Assembly: GCA_018806915.1 (NCBI GenBank)
Contig: JAGKQI010000105.1
Location: forward strand, 1,674,001-1,738,000
Reading direction: 5' to 3'
Source: Phytophthora colocasiae
Taxonomy: Eukaryota > Oomycota > Peronosporomycetes > Peronosporales > Peronosporaceae
Length of the DNA: 64,000 nucleotides
The notes below the pieces were generated by a model. That model had not been told where the DNA came from and did not search any database. It saw only the letters and a program-made list of their open reading frames with translations. Numbering within the stretch: the stretch's first letter is position 1; every line of letters begins with the position of its first letter. The position numbers and the translations under genes were made by a program. Below are positions 22,564-32,949 of the stretch, one piece after another.

Positions 22564-22578
22564 CCATTCAACAATTCT
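22564..22578 (+). promoter_or_regulatory. First of two tandem Inr/FPR-like sites
   Basis: CCATTCAACAATTCT resembles the oomycete initiator with flanking region. The same CATTCAACAATT core recurs about 55 bases downstream. Confidence 0.4.
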
Positions 22579-22616
22579 CGTGATGTGACGAGGTTACACT
22601 GCTGCTCTTACCACGG

Positions 22617-22632
22617 CCTCATTCAACAATTA
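22617..22632 (+). promoter_or_regulatory. Inr/FPR core promoter of the DUF6604-like gene
   Basis: CCTCATTCAACAATTA is a better initiator match and lies about 30-45 bases before the ATG at 22660, a short leader typical of oomycete genes. Confidence 0.55.
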
Positions 22633-22659
22633 GCAGGCTCAAGACGACGTTCTCTAGCC

Positions 22660-25600
22660 ATGTCATTGTTTCCTGTGGGGAAATATGCTCGTTACAAGCG
22701 TTCTACTGCTTATTTTCTGGATTGGCTACTGCGAGTTCGAGTTCAAAGCGACCAGCACGTCCACCTTGAAGTGTTGAACCAAGTTGTCCAAGAGATTGCA
22801 GCGGATTCGTCCATTCTCACGGCCAAACTAGTGCAAGAACTACCTAAAGCTTTGGCAGCTTGTCACTATGCTATCACATTACGAGAACACGTTTCCAATT
22901 TCTTTCCGGATGACGATGAGGGTCAAGAAGGTCACAGACACTTCCTGGATCTGCTTCGAAGCTGGTATCAGACATTGAAGAAGGTGCAAATTCAACCAGA
23001 AGCAATGGAGGAGATCAAATTCGAGAATTACTACGAAGTGTTACAGAGCGAAGAGGACTTCTACCCAGATGAAGACATCGTCGTGGAATCTCCTGTTCGA
23101 AAGAAGGCAAAAACAGGTAGAGATCGTCTCTTTGATGAAGCGTTCATCGACGAAATGGAGATGGAGGTACTGTCGTTTTTCGTGGAGCTGGATGATATAA
23201 TGCAAGGTGTATACCAAGTATACGTCGATGTGAAGATGGAGAAACGGACGCTAGTAGAGGCAACAGTAGTGGTAAAGTTGGCTATGGATGGGGCTTGTGC
23301 ACTTACAGCACAACTACAGCTCAAGTACCCGTCGTTGGTAACGGGACAAGACATGTATAACGTGGTGAAAAATACGGATCCAGAAAACTTCGGGAAGCGG
23401 ATGGCCTCAATCCATTCCAAGTATCTGGCTGGTCTTCAAGACTCCTTAGTCAACGGCAACGGGGTGGCACCTTACGTTCCTGGTATGTTTTTGTTGGATT
23501 TCGTGGGTGTCGGAACGACATTGGACAGTTTCCTCACTGCTGTCCCCGCTGATACTACGAAAAGTATCAACTTCCCACCTCAATGTTTCGGTGAAGCCTA
23601 TGGCGAAGACCGAACTCCAGAGTACGTCCTGTTGCCTTCTCCCAATACGAACAAGGTCTTCCTGCTACAACAGTTACCACTTCTGCATAAAACGATCGTG
23701 GAAAAGAGAATTGCTACTGGTTCTGGATACGATTCCTCGTCACCTGCAAACTCGTTCATGGTCCTAATGGAGGACTATTTCACCACTCGAGAAGTTAAAG
23801 TTCCGACGGTGTTTGCGTGCATTTGTTGGATGAAATCCGTCGCTGCACTGCAAGGTGATGGAGGTCTCGGTCGCAATGTCAGTCTATCATTCTCACACTC
23901 GAACAAATTGATGAAGAATATCGAGGTTACAGTGGAGAAAGGTGCAGTACGGAAGGCTCACAAGAAAACGGACGAGTTCCTTCAGCTCTGTGCTAACGAG
24001 ATCAAGCGTTCGAGACGAAATCGGTATTTATCGCGGGTGAATCCGTTGCAGGCAGGCTTTACGATGCTGGATCATCACTTTAAGTACTTGCATATGTCGA
24101 GCGAAGTGCTGCTGGTGACGTCGCGGTTTCGATCTTTCGGCCATCTCTACAACGCTCTGGTACAAGAAAGCTATCTGGAACATATCCCGTTTCTGGACGA
24201 TTTATTGGAGATTTATAGTGAGATGATCTTTACGCCATCGAGAGCCTCAGCTGTACGTGGTGCATACTACCGAGCGCTTCTGTTAAGTATCGATTTGAGA
24301 ACGAATTCAGTCGATGCAGTGTGTCGTGGTGAAGTTTTACCGGCAGGGAATGGAAAATTCAGGAAGCGGAAACAATTCCATCTGAGCGATTTGTCCAAGA
24401 CATACCGGTTGATAGTGAACCAGGATAAATCTGTGTTGGAAGGTGCTTCATGGAGTAGAATTTTGACCGACGCAGTAAATATTTGCTCCCGTGAGCTTTT
24501 TGAAACTCGTATATTGTCGCGTGATCTACTGAAGCTGAATGATGTTCTCGTGGATGTGTTCGCTGAACTGCTGAGCGAGTTCAAGCAGAATAGATCAAAT
24601 TATGAACTACCCTGCCAGAACCAGCAGCAGCGAGAGCTGGAAGATGGAGTTATCACGTTTTCACTTCAGCTTCTTGACATCCCTCAACCTGATGGCGAGA
24701 ATCCCGTTCCTTCGACGAATTTCTGCAAGAAAGCTGCTGCCGTGATAAGAAACAAATTCAGGACTTGTGAGCTCAGCTACTTCACACTTCCAACTCAGCC
24801 CGATTGGATCAGTCAAGAGTTCGGATCGATGTCATTTGAGATGAAAGAGGGTAATGAAACTCGGGAGGGAGTTTTCTGTAAGCTGTGGAAGCTGTTGCAA
24901 GAAAGCAATGAACCAATTACTGGGGAAGATCGACGTTACTTCATCTCGGAAATCAAGAAAGATCCCCAGCTACTGGGAATGACCATCGACCCCGTCTCCA
25001 ATGATCACCCAGAACATGAAGATCTCTGTACTTTACTCCACCAAGCTGCTGCAGGCCCAGCACATGACGTTGATCTGGTGGAGTGGATGATTCAAATGGG
25101 AGCTCTTATCTTGCAGCCCTCATTGCACTGTCGAACACCGATGCAGAAAGACCTTGCACGGAAGAGTTTACCCAGTACTATGGCTGTCCACTGTGCTGCC
25201 ATCGCTGGGCACGAAGATATCACGCAGATTCTTTTGGAAGCCGATAACTTTGTGGATCTAAACACGCCGACATTGCACACGAAAGAAACGTTAGCACATT
25301 TGGCTGTGAAGCACGGACACAAAGGTTTGCTGAATACTCTCGTTTGGTTCGGAGCTGATCTTCTCGTTCAAGATGGGTGTGGAAGACGGGTGTGGGCTGG
25401 GACTCGTGATGCTGACTGGGCACGTAGTATCGTTGCGTATGCAGTACGCGCAAATGGAAGCACTTCTGGCGGCATTGAAAAGCGCAATAACAGGGTTTCT
25501 TTTCAGAAGACTGATCAACAGAGCACAGGAGTGAAATACAGAACCAGACCGAGCGCTGTGAAGGGGTTGAAGAGCAAATCAAGCGTAAAGAAGACGAAAG

Positions 25601-25662
25601 ATGCTGAGAAGAAGGACGACAAACTTATTGTAGAACCATTTCTACAACAGCGTTGTTGCTAA
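22660..25662 (+). CDS. Large DUF6604-like protein with C-terminal ankyrin repeats
   Basis: An uninterrupted 1000-residue frame starts at the ATG at 22660, 30-odd bases after an initiator match. The N-terminus (KYARYKRSTAYFLDWLL) resembles the start of the DUF6604 domain known mainly from fungal proteins; similarity over the next 200 residues is plausible but unproven. The central part has no domain I recognise. Around residues 790-925 there are three or so degenerate ankyrin repeats (LLHQAAAG, AVHCAAIAGHEDI, LAHLAVKHGHKGLL). The tail is Lys-rich and basic. No membrane segment or signal peptide is seen. Function unknown; ankyrin repeats suggest protein binding. Confidence 0.82.
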   Translation: MSLFPVGKYARYKRSTAYFLDWLLRVRVQSDQHVHLEVLNQVVQEIAADSSILTAKLVQELPKALAACHYAITLREHVSNFFPDDDEGQEGHRHFLDLLRSWYQTLKKVQIQPEAMEEIKFENYYEVLQSEEDFYPDEDIVVESPVRKKAKTGRDRLFDEAFIDEMEMEVLSFFVELDDIMQGVYQVYVDVKMEKRTLVEATVVVKLAMDGACALTAQLQLKYPSLVTGQDMYNVVKNTDPENFGKRMASIHSKYLAGLQDSLVNGNGVAPYVPGMFLLDFVGVGTTLDSFLTAVPADTTKSINFPPQCFGEAYGEDRTPEYVLLPSPNTNKVFLLQQLPLLHKTIVEKRIATGSGYDSSSPANSFMVLMEDYFTTREVKVPTVFACICWMKSVAALQGDGGLGRNVSLSFSHSNKLMKNIEVTVEKGAVRKAHKKTDEFLQLCANEIKRSRRNRYLSRVNPLQAGFTMLDHHFKYLHMSSEVLLVTSRFRSFGHLYNALVQESYLEHIPFLDDLLEIYSEMIFTPSRASAVRGAYYRALLLSIDLRTNSVDAVCRGEVLPAGNGKFRKRKQFHLSDLSKTYRLIVNQDKSVLEGASWSRILTDAVNICSRELFETRILSRDLLKLNDVLVDVFAELLSEFKQNRSNYELPCQNQQQRELEDGVITFSLQLLDIPQPDGENPVPSTNFCKKAAAVIRNKFRTCELSYFTLPTQPDWISQEFGSMSFEMKEGNETREGVFCKLWKLLQESNEPITGEDRRYFISEIKKDPQLLGMTIDPVSNDHPEHEDLCTLLHQAAAGPAHDVDLVEWMIQMGALILQPSLHCRTPMQKDLARKSLPSTMAVHCAAIAGHEDITQILLEADNFVDLNTPTLHTKETLAHLAVKHGHKGLLNTLVWFGADLLVQDGCGRRVWAGTRDADWARSIVAYAVRANGSTSGGIEKRNNRVSFQKTDQQSTGVKYRTRPSAVKGLKSKSSVKKTKDAEKKDDKLIVEPFLQQRCC

Positions 25663-25732
25663 GTGAAGCCGTCAATTTATTTTATTTTGTAACAAAACTA
25701 AACAATGCTCGAGACACACATGCTTATTCCAT

Positions 25733-26353
25733 CTAGGCTTTGAGTGTTACCCAAATGGCAGCCACCGAGTCGATCTCATCCCCTGATTTCCCGGAGAAAC
25801 CACCAATTTGGTAGCCTTCTTCGGCAGTCTCCGTTCCGATATCGTCCGTGGGAGTTCCACCCGAGGTGGAGTTCCCCAAATTGGTGGTGAACTTGATGAA
25901 CGAGATGCTCTTACGGCCGTCCTTCTCGCCTGTGTGGGCCTCGATGGTCTTAATGTACTCTCCTGGACCAAGATCGAGCGTATGCGATTTCCCTCCACCG
26001 TCACGTGCACCGTTTAGAAGCGTCTTGGGGTTCCCCGACAAATCTTGGTGAATAATGCCGAGTCCATCGACGCGCTTGCCGGCACGGATCGTGACGCCCC
26101 TCACGATTTCTCCTGGCTCAACTGCATCTCGGTACTCATATGCGTTATTGCCAGTGCCGCCAAACTCGATACCAGCCACAAGCGGGTGGAGAGGTTTGAC
26201 TTCAGTTGAAGGAGTCCCAGTCGCAGTTACACTGGGAGTCAAATAGTTTTTGGCATCTGTGGCCAATTTGTCGAAATCAAGTTGAGTGCGAGCACTAGTG
26301 CTGCTTGCGAGCAGCAACACTGTCGCTATAGCTTGGATGAGGAATTTCACCAT
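25733..26353 (-). CDS. Secreted jacalin-like lectin protein
   Basis: A 206-residue protein with a clear signal peptide (MVKFLIQAIATVLLLASSTSA, cleavage about residue 21). After a short linker, residues about 57-205 look like a jacalin-type beta-prism: Gly-rich strands with a VRGVTIRAGKRVDGL segment, a GPGEYIKTIEAHTG turn and a SISFIKFTTN strand. Jacalin domains bind mannose or galactose. No RxLR motif is seen, so it is probably apoplastic or cell-wall associated rather than a host-translocated effector. The gene is intronless and ends 70 bases from the stop of the convergent DUF6604-like gene. Confidence 0.8.
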   Translation of the reverse strand: MVKFLIQAIATVLLLASSTSARTQLDFDKLATDAKNYLTPSVTATGTPSTEVKPLHPLVAGIEFGGTGNNAYEYRDAVEPGEIVRGVTIRAGKRVDGLGIIHQDLSGNPKTLLNGARDGGGKSHTLDLGPGEYIKTIEAHTGEKDGRKSISFIKFTTNLGNSTSGGTPTDDIGTETAEEGYQIGGFSGKSGDEIDSVAAIWVTLKA

Positions 26354-26793
26354 TACTGGACTTGATCAGTAGGAAGGTAAATTCAAGAATGACTGAACAT
26401 GTACAGTTCAGGTCGATTTACCTGCTGGGATGAAAACAGTGATCGGTATCAATATGGTGCCCAAATTGTCATCGTTCTCAGCACAGGAACAAATACACTT
26501 AGGCATCACCTCTACAGTGTACTTGTATCGCGTGAGGTGCCACCTCAACTTCGCACAGCAGGTACTCTAAGCGCGGCACCATACCGTATGCCATATATTA
26601 TATGTACATGTTCACTGAACGGGTACAGGCTGTGTCTACGCGCGATACAAGTTTTCTGTGGCTTGCACTTTAAAAAAAAATGGAGGCGTTTTTCCAGCGC
26701 GTCAATGTACGCAGGAAATTTTTGAGCCGCCGCTTTACTACATGTAGGTACATGACAAGTTTCTAAACAAAAATGACAGAATAATACTTGTTA
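26354..26793. other. Intergenic, nothing seen
   Basis: 440 bases with no supported gene. A short A-tract lies near 26670. No repeat termini or RNA gene were recognised. Confidence 0.5.
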
Positions 26794-28016
26794 CTACTGG
26801 CAGTACGCTGAAAGTAGTCCTGTAGACATTAGCCTCTGTTCCCACTGCACAATGCCCTGCATCCATCCCACAAACTTGTACTGAGCCTGTAAAGATCCTT
26901 GACAATCTCCCCAGTGTTGGCACACGACATCGATGCACCCATCGTCCAACTGCGTAAGAGTTAAAATGGACCGGCCTTCCGTAACCCACTCCACCTTTTC
27001 TTGGTCCGTTTCGGCTGAGCGATTCCTCTTGTTCTCTTCCGAGTCGAAGATGGTAGCGGCAAACGTGACGACTTGCTTTCCGCCCCACCCCAATCTCTGT
27101 GAACATTGCATCAAGCAGATATAGCGCAGAATTATCGGCCCGGATACGCTGCACACTACCACTCGTGATTTGGCATCTAACTGCTGCAACACCTGAGTGC
27201 TATAGCGGTCATTACGTTCGTCGGCGTCACAATCACTGGCCACGCGACGCAGTCAATATCGTTTTCAATCGTCTTGACGGCAGCATCCAGCGAGCATTGA
27301 AGACGCCTCGAGAAGCGCGCGTATGCCGAAAACGACTGGTCCTCGGTGAAAGAAGCCAAGGTTGCGTGTTGCACATTCCAGTTAAAACATTGACCTGTAA
27401 CTTGCAGTGGCTGTTCCAACAATCCGACGTAGCACGAATCTATGGCCGCTTGGAATTGATCCTGTGTAATTGGATGGTAGTGGAATGACGGCTCACCGAA
27501 GGGGAAATGCACACGCCAGCCATCCTTCGAGTCATTTCTCCGTTGTACATTGTCGTCATCTTCAGTAAGAATCTTGGTTCCATTGATCATCACATCGTCG
27601 AGCAAATGGTGGCGTTGGAGATTATCTTGAAGTGCTGCATTTTGCTTCACCAATGCCTCTTTCACCACTGTTAACAGACGGATAGCCTCTTTCTTAGTGT
27701 GGTTGGTTATCGCTCTGGTTTCGAGGTCAAAGGCCTCTGTTCGGCGTAAATCCTCTCCGAGTTGCTTCATTTCACGCTCGAGTCGCCGCCATTCGCGTCG
27801 CAAGTCTTTATCTCTCTGTTTCTTCCTCAGTCGAAAGTTTACCATCTTCATGCAGCGTCGTTCGCGTTTCCACTTGGTGCTGGCTGCGGTGCAAGCACTG
27901 GAGCCTTCTTGTAAGAAATCAGCCACCAGCTTTGCCTTTTCGGCAGGTGTAGACTCCATCGGCAAACCTTTTGTCATCGTGACTGAGTGATAAGGATTAA
28001 TTTGACAAATGGACAT
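26794..28016 (-). pseudogene. bZIP-like / START-like oomycete protein with one frameshift
   Basis: Two minus-strand frames adjoin near 27240. The upstream one (ATG at 28016; alternatives at 27974 and 27956) has a basic helix-coiled-coil (MVNFRLRKKQRDKDL then heptads) like the bZIP segment of a large oomycete family, then WRVHFPFGEPSFHYHPIT, typical of its following domain. It runs into a stop near 27177. The natural continuation (about VLQQLDAKSRVVVCS and onward to a stop at 26794, START-like) lies in another frame beginning around the repeated CGTCGCGTGG. No GT-AG pair of sensible length joins the two, so I infer a 1-base (or 2-base) frameshift, either real decay or a sequence error. With it corrected the gene would be about 400 codons. 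Confidence 0.55.
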
Positions 28017-28821
28017 CACCCTGACGTGACCTTCGACTCACTTGCAAGTTGCAACTTACTATTAATACACTAGTTTATGAAGTATAAACATAAGAAGGTT
28101 TTACTGGATCTTTGTGATGCATAAGTTGTATTGAATGTGTGCTGGAATAAATGGTTATACTTTTTAAGATTTCAGCACAAAAGCTGAGTCAACGATGCCG
28201 TTAGCAACTGTTCTCGCCTCGTCACTTCATGTACGTTGCTAGGGACGGAATAATCTTTTCGGATTGAGGACTGCAATTAAACCGCTTTTAGACGTTAGTT
28301 CCAAACGACTCAAGACAAAGCCTAGCTGCAAAGCATTGAAGTCTTCTCGAGGACTTTAGGCCACCGCCTCTCAGAGGCTTTCTTTTGTCCTGTCAGACTC
28401 TGACAGAGTCTTTGTGCAAAATACGACATCGCTGTCCCCACTTACGGGAAGTTGAGCACACATACCACGCAGGGGTCTGAATAAAAAATTTCAGTATCGA
28501 TAAAATCAGTTTCTAAAAATAAAAAAACGGATTACTGGGATATTCACAAAAAATAAAATATGATATTTCTCGAAAATTGCAATACAATATAACATAAGTG
28601 CTTGCGCAAGACACAATTGAACTGATGGAGTCCATCATGGACGTCCTAACCCGAGAAGCCAGCTCTTTTGCGTTCATTATACTCCATACTGACCACCTAA
28701 CTACCTTAAATCACTGGCCAACAGCGAATCCTTTTGCATGGTGACCTTTTCATTCTCAAAAACTCCCGCTCTGTCCAAACAGTGACGAACAAAGACATCT
28801 GCGCCTACTTCTACGAGAACC
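28017..28821. other. AT-rich intergenic, nothing supported
   Basis: About 800 bases of AT-rich sequence with short A-tracts near 28515-28560. No gene, RNA or repeat end was recognised; it leads into transposon remnants. Confidence 0.5.
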
Positions 28822-29205
28822 TTGGTCGCGCCTCTATCGGTGTGTAAGCATTGTGGCTCCGAGCGCAAGCAAATCGCCAATACTGGATACTCCAACTTGA
28901 TCGGGCACCTGGCTAATAAGCACGACGGCTTCAAGGACCTATACGCAGCAACGCTGTCTTCCAAGGACAGTACCCTCCGGGATTTTGGGTTCGTGTCTGA
29001 AGAGACGTCTCATCGCTTCCAGTGGATGAGATGGGTCGTCGAGCGGAATATGCCGCTGTCGGAAGTCGACAACGAGCTGACACGCTCGATGTCTAGATGG
29101 AGGTCAGTGTCGTCACGTGTGCTTCTTAACTCTATGCGTGATGTAGCCAAGAAGGTGGGCAAGTCGCTCGAGAAGGCGCTGGGCAGCTGTTTCGCGATAT
29201 TGCAG
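28822..29205 (+). mobile_element. hAT transposase remnant (BED zinc finger end)
   Basis: The plus strand encodes a BED-type zinc finger (CKHCGSERK...HLANKH, C-x2-C and H-x4-H), followed by a helical segment with FQWMRWVVERNMPLSEVDN, which is the conserved start of hAT transposase cores. The frame lacks an ATG, loses sense after about residue 125 and is followed by low-complexity codons, so only the N-terminal part survives. Known role of intact relatives: cut-and-paste transposition with 8-base target duplications. No ends were found. Confidence 0.7.
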
Positions 29206-29519
29206 TTATTGCGGCCGCTTTTATTATTGCAGCGTGTTGTATTGAGATTATTACTACTGCAGCAACTACAGCCAATTCCGTGTAATACTGAATTGGACAA
29301 GGCCTGATACCACGTAAATACGACCTGGAGATTAGTCATTCACTACAGCGGAGTGGCGTGATCAAAAGTACGAGTGGCGTGATCAACTGTACATGTATGA
29401 CTTGCACAGTAACGCTTGGTTAACCAAAATTTGGGGCATTCGTTCCGCGTGGAGTCGGTAGTTCAAAGCCTAGGTTTTGGATCAGTGGCGTGATTGTTTT
29501 TCAATCACAGTTGAATAAC

Positions 29520-29860
29520 TGGTGATGCATCTTGTACGCCGACTTCCGATGTAGTGCGTTTATTTTTCCAAAAGTGAACGTCATTCTGAAATCTCCATGT
29601 GGCATGAAAGATGACTGCAACTTGGATTCTCCACAGCAGTACAATCCGCTTTTGATTCTTCCGCAACCTTCTGTGTATGTCTTGTGATTTTGGGACGAGT
29701 AGCAACCTCCACTTCAAATTTGTTACGAAGAAGCCTGTCCAGTGTACCCACACATCGGCTGTAAGAATGGGCACGCGAAAGAGCAATGCTCCAACGTCTC
29801 AATGTCTTGGCACATTGGCCGAACACATTGCTGAATTGTAGAGTTAAGCATCGTCAGGAA
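29520..29860 (-). mobile_element. LINE reverse-transcriptase zinc-binding fragment
   Basis: On the minus strand, interrupted frames encode CQDIETLEHCSFACPFLQ, matching the zinc-binding domain (zf-RVT) at the C-terminus of non-LTR reverse transcriptases, followed in another frame by an LLWRIQVAVIFHATW segment like the usual downstream sequence. At least two frameshifts are present. It is a 5'-truncated, decayed LINE remnant. Confidence 0.6.
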
Positions 29861-30222
29861 GTACAAATAACGACGGAAAAACCCGCCGGGAAATGTTAGT
29901 GCTTTCAATAGTTAAGAACGGGCAGCTTACACGACGGAAAAACACGACGTCTGGCATTACTGTTTTCTATTGGCTCAAAATTGAAATCTATGTCCCAAAG
30001 TCCAATTTTTGTTCATTACAAAATTCTGTTTTATCCAATAGAATCGGCAAAGCAAAGTTTACAGCTATTATAAATAATATTCAACCAATCGAAAAGTGAT
30101 TTGTGGAAAATGGTTCACTTTTTTTGTAATCTTAGTGAGTTTTTCACCAGATGGTCGGATGAACATTGCTAGACTAACGACGTCTTTTTGAGTCCGTCGT
30201 CTTTTTCCGTCGTTATTTGTAC
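29861..30222. mobile_element. 362-bp MITE with perfect terminal inverted repeats
   Basis: GTACAAATAACGACGGAAAA(A) at 29861-29881 recurs as an exact reverse complement at 30202-30222. If the outer TA is counted as target duplication, the element starts CAAATAACGACGG, a Tc1/mariner-like arrangement. The motif CGACGGAAAAAC occurs again inside at about 29932. The interior is AT-rich and non-coding. I see no transposase, so it is a non-autonomous element. Confidence 0.8.
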
Positions 30223-30434
30223 AGTCGCGAACCCAGACTTATAGTACTACATAGTATATTATAAACAGCAGGCAAGAAAGCGTTTGGTATATTCGTTCTG
30301 CAAACCGACACAAGAATTACAGGTATGAACACCTAGTACTACATATAAGACTGGTTTGAAAAATAAAAGCATCGCAACAACAAAAACTCTATAAAATGAA
30401 AGCAAACCAACTCTTTATCGCAGTACATCCCCAA

Positions 30435-31847
30435 TTAACGGAAATGAACCGATCCATGGACATTTGTCAATGAGAGATCACCGCCTACAGCACGCTCCAT
30501 CGTAGCTGAAAGTGCATCGGTAGTGAATTCGGAATCCAGTGGATGCATGCCGACACGAGTTTTACCACGTTTCGTGCGAATGACGAGCAGACCAGGTTGC
30601 TGCTGTCGGTGACTGTGTCCAACTGCTGTCTCCACCAACTTTCGCACTGGGTGCTGCTGCGTCTTCCAGTCCACGTACGCGATACTAAGCCCCTTCGAGT
30701 GACGGAACTTGGCTGCAACCTCCTTCGCTACTTTCATCTCCAGTTCACGTTGCTTCTTGTCGGCCGATAGAACGAACACAGCACACAAAGACGACGCTGA
30801 CGACGTGGCTTGTTTGCCAACATTGCACAGCTTAGCTTCGTTACCAGCATGCAGCTTCTCAATCTCCCCCGACTCGCGCATTCGTTGAAGACGTGCAATG
30901 TGTTTCTCAATGGCAAAGTTGTACACCTCGTACTCGTCCACCTCGCCCTCGTACTTGTGGAGCTGTCCTTCCCAGATGTACGCAAATGTTGGGAATTTCT
31001 TAATTCCATTAGCCCGACACAGTTTGGTGTACTTATCGCAGTTCACCGCCCCTACACGCACTTTTCCATTCAGATCACGTGCTACGTTTTCGTATTTGCC
31101 GCGGAACTCAGCACTAGGTGCATCCATCTCGTAAAACTGGACAAGCCATTCGTTGTTCGCGTTTTTGCCAGGGAATTTCTTCTTCGACAGCGATTTAACG
31201 GGAGACTCCTCTCCATACAACGTCGTGGGTTGTCTAGCCTGCGGTTGTCCACGTGCTCCAGGTCTTCTTCCACCGTGTCCAAATCCATCCATTCCTTCAA
31301 ACTGGAACTCATTAGGCATTCCACGTCCTCCCATTCCCCCAAAGCCAGCACCTCCCGGAAATCCTCCTCCGAATCCTCCTCCAAAACCTCCTGCACCTGC
31401 TCCTTCTCCTCCAAAGCCATGACCAAAGATATTCTCGAACATTTTCGTGAACGAAGCCATATTCTCGTCAGAAGTACGTCTTCTTCCTCCTCCCTGTCCG
31501 CCGAACCCTCCAGGGAATCCATTGCCACCAGCTCCTCCTCCAAACATACGAGCTTCATCGTATTCCTTACGTTTATCCGGATCAGACAGCACTTCATATG
31601 CTTCTGAGACTTCGACGAACTTCTCCTTCGCTTCTTCCTTATCTTCCGCATTCTCCGCTTTATCCGGATGGTATTTTAGCGCCAATTGACGGTACGCCTT
31701 CTTTAATTCGCGATCGGAGAACTTCTTGGTCACACCCAGCACCTTGTAGTAATCTTTACTTGGGTCCATGGCCATAATACAGCCAAGAGCCACCAAGAGA
31801 ACCGCTAGAAGCAGTCGCAGCCGCACACGCGTCGAATTGTGCGCCAT
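30435..31847 (-). CDS. ER-type DnaJ (Hsp40) with thioredoxin-like domain
   Basis: This 470-residue, intronless gene starts at the ATG at 31847 with a hydrophobic signal sequence ([17 protein letters not shown]). The J domain spans about 34-98 and has the HPD motif (YHPDKAEN) needed to stimulate Hsp70 ATPase. A Gly/Phe-rich region follows (about 102-190), then a thioredoxin-like fold from about 215 ([15 protein letters not shown] ... [13 protein letters not shown] ... FPTFAYI). The position of the usual CxxC is APSA, so the domain cannot do disulfide exchange. No KDEL-like retention signal is seen at the C-terminus. The architecture resembles DNAJC16/ERdj-type co-chaperones; action in the secretory pathway is inferred from the signal sequence. 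Confidence 0.92.
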   Translation of the reverse strand: MAHNSTRVRLRLLLAVLLVALGCIMAMDPSKDYYKVLGVTKKFSDRELKKAYRQLALKYHPDKAENAEDKEEAKEKFVEVSEAYEVLSDPDKRKEYDEARMFGGGAGGNGFPGGFGGQGGGRRRTSDENMASFTKMFENIFGHGFGGEGAGAGGFGGGFGGGFPGGAGFGGMGGRGMPNEFQFEGMDGFGHGGRRPGARGQPQARQPTTLYGEESPVKSLSKKKFPGKNANNEWLVQFYEMDAPSAEFRGKYENVARDLNGKVRVGAVNCDKYTKLCRANGIKKFPTFAYIWEGQLHKYEGEVDEYEVYNFAIEKHIARLQRMRESGEIEKLHAGNEAKLCNVGKQATSSASSLCAVFVLSADKKQRELEMKVAKEVAAKFRHSKGLSIAYVDWKTQQHPVRKLVETAVGHSHRQQQPGLLVIRTKRGKTRVGMHPLDSEFTTDALSATMERAVGGDLSLTNVHGSVHFR

Positions 31848-31880
31848 TTTTTGGGTCAAATTGAGCTGTTTCCTTTATGT

Positions 31881-31900
31881 GGTAAATTGAGAAATGAAGC
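31881..31900 (-). promoter_or_regulatory. Inr/FPR core promoter of the DnaJ gene
   Basis: On the minus strand GCTTCATTTCTCAATTTACC is a near-perfect oomycete initiator plus flanking region, about 35-55 bases before the ATG at 31847. Confidence 0.75.
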
Positions 31901-32377
31901 TTTATTAACAGATGGAAATGCTCATGCACCGACGGCCTGCCACGTCGTCTGTAGACGGAGGAATTGCGTCCTCTTAGCCTAGAGAAATTTCCAGAATGAT
32001 AATACTTGTAGGTGCTTCGTTGGCATGCGGTGGTTGAAGCAAAATCGGACTTAAACGAATTGCCGAATTGTATTGTGAATATTTATTGTGAGATGTACTG
32101 TGCAATAGTGAACAGTTATTCGTAACTAATTGGATCAATTTTCTACGAATAAGGCCGTATTTGGGCGTTTCCAACAGAGAGCTTCGGGGCATTTATTTTT
32201 TTTCATTCAGGGAGAACTGAGAGTGACCATCACTCTGACGCTGGCCAAAGCGGAGGAAATGGAGCTCGATATTGAGCGTTCTGTAACGCGTTAGAGCCCA
32301 CTGCGTGCCATAATTGAAAGCTGTGTGTCTTGTGCATCTAACGAAATTGTTGGTTTGGCTGTAGCAGCTCTACAGAG

Positions 32378-32770
32378 ATGACCAAAGGAACGGAATTTAC
32401 TGAAATCGAGAAAGGCAAAATAATCGGTCTTCGTGTGGCCGGTTGGTCGTTTAGTGAGATAGGCAAGCACTTAAATCGATCAGAATCGGCGTTGAGCAAG
32501 TTTTGGAGGATGAGAGATAACTACGGCAAAGTCAAGAGGTCTGGACGGCCTCGTAAGGTCTCCAGCAAGATGCAGCGGAGGATTGTCCGGGAGGCAAAGA
32601 ATGCTAAGTTGTCGTCTAGCGCCGTGAAAACGGCGCTGAAACTGTCGATTTCGGCGCGTTCAGTGCGTCGTGTGCTGCACGATTCCCCTCACATGTCCTA
32701 CATCAAGCGAAACCGCACTCCGATGCTGAAATCGAGGCACAAGCTGGCGCACTCGCTCCCTCGAGCATGA
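32378..32770 (+). pseudogene. Tc1-like transposase N-terminus, plus-strand copy
   Basis: An ATG-initiated 130-codon frame encodes the paired helix-turn-helix DNA-binding region of a Tc1-like transposase (GWSFSEIGKHLNRSESALSK, then a GRPRK AT-hook-like link, then a second HTH). It stops before any catalytic DDE residues. It is the mirror image of the copy in the other arm. Confidence 0.8.
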
Positions 32771-32949
32771 ATGCCCTTTACTTCCTGCGGGACCATCATC
32801 CTGATGATCCCCTCCCGGCCGGCCTTCTGTTTCCAGGTTCCTCCAGCGACCCGCCGTGGGTGTCTCCAGGGCCTGTTCTCGAAAGGGATCCGTCATGCCC
32901 TCATCTGATTCGCCTCAGATCTGGGTATCACAGATCGCCCCCTGTCGCT

